Positions 63,848-64,000 of a stretch of DNA of 64,000 bases are shown in pieces. The stretch spans positions 25,686,001-25,750,000 of the forward strand of contig OX621260.1 in assembly GCA_951640165.1 (NCBI GenBank), in the 5' to 3' direction. Every line of letters begins with the position of its first letter. Positions within the stretch are counted from its first letter, which is position 1. The notes beneath the pieces were generated by a model that made no database searches, was not told the origin of the DNA, and worked only from the letters and a program-made list of their open reading frames with translations. The position numbers and the translations under genes were made by a program. Source of the stretch: Pseudoips prasinana (taxonomy: Eukaryota; Arthropoda; Insecta; Lepidoptera; Nolidae).

Positions 63848-64000
63848 TTTATGTAAGAGGTTGACAAACACGCAAGTGGGTCACCTGATGGTAAGTGATC
63901 ACCGCCGCCCATGGACACTCGCAACACCAGAGGAGTCGCGGGTGCGTTGCCGGCCTTTAAGAGTCAGCAACAAGTGTTGCTGAAACTTCCCCCCACCCCG
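63848..64000 (+). repeat. Family J repeat, runs off the window
   Basis: CGCAAGTGGGTCACCTGATG, CGCAACACCAGAGGAGTCGC and AAGAGTCAGCAACAAGTGTT. The end lies outside the window. Confidence 0.65.

Overview
The window looks like AT-rich, intergenic, transposon-saturated DNA from a moth or butterfly (Lepidoptera). The basis is the repeat content: many short Helitrons of the type that opens TCCTACTAATATTATAAA and closes with a GC-rich hairpin plus CTAG, several tRNA-derived SINE families, RTE-type and Jockey/CR1-type LINE ends, and mariner-like MITEs. I cannot name the species. I found no host protein-coding gene, no functional tRNA or rRNA and no CRISPR array. Every reading frame that resembles a known protein belongs to a mobile element, and every such element copy is truncated or frameshifted. 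Family names used here (SINE-A to SINE-F, C, G, H, J, K, L, M, N) are my own labels for sequences that recur in the window.

Layout. 1-8.8 kb: SINEs, Helitrons, a Helentron-like element, a mariner-like MITE and LINE 3' ends. 9.6-14.0 kb: a 4.2-kb Ty3/Gypsy-type LTR element with both LTRs and a decayed interior, sitting inside a SINE-B copy. 14-24 kb: SINE-B, SINE-E and SINE-F copies, TIR elements, several long inverted repeats, Helitrons and LINE 3' ends. 24.2-26.5 kb: a 2.36-kb DNA transposon with perfect 15-bp TIRs and decayed coding regions that I could not assign to a family. 26.6-32.6 kb: MITEs, a foldback element carrying a tRNA-like segment, and Helitrons. 32.6-36.2 kb: a 5'-truncated Gypsy copy (RNase H and integrase) inside SINE-A, then a second foldback copy split by a Helitron. 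36-42.5 kb: LINE ends, SINE fragments and a MITE. 42.7-48.2 kb: a Jockey/CR1-type LINE on the minus strand whose 3' tail continues into an approximately 2.85-kb, apparently perfect 11-bp tandem array. 48-58 kb: nested LINE and SINE fragments, a hAT-type MITE with an exact 8-bp target duplication, and a GC-rich block with inverted arms. 58-64 kb: a LINE nested in a Helitron, a third Helentron-like copy, and more SINEs and Helitrons.

How the parts relate. The main information is the order of insertion. Many junctions are exact enough to read: Helitrons between A and T, SINE-D in a LINE with a 13-bp duplication, a LINE in a Helitron with a 6-bp duplication, a hAT MITE with an 8-bp duplication, and an LTR element in SINE-B with a 4-5-bp duplication. 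A second theme is short-loop palindromes and templated inverted insertions at several unrelated places. The best candidates for something undescribed are the LINE-tail minisatellite, the unassigned TIR transposon at 24.2-26.5 kb, the foldback element with a tRNA-like body, and the composite Helitrons with two 5' ends.
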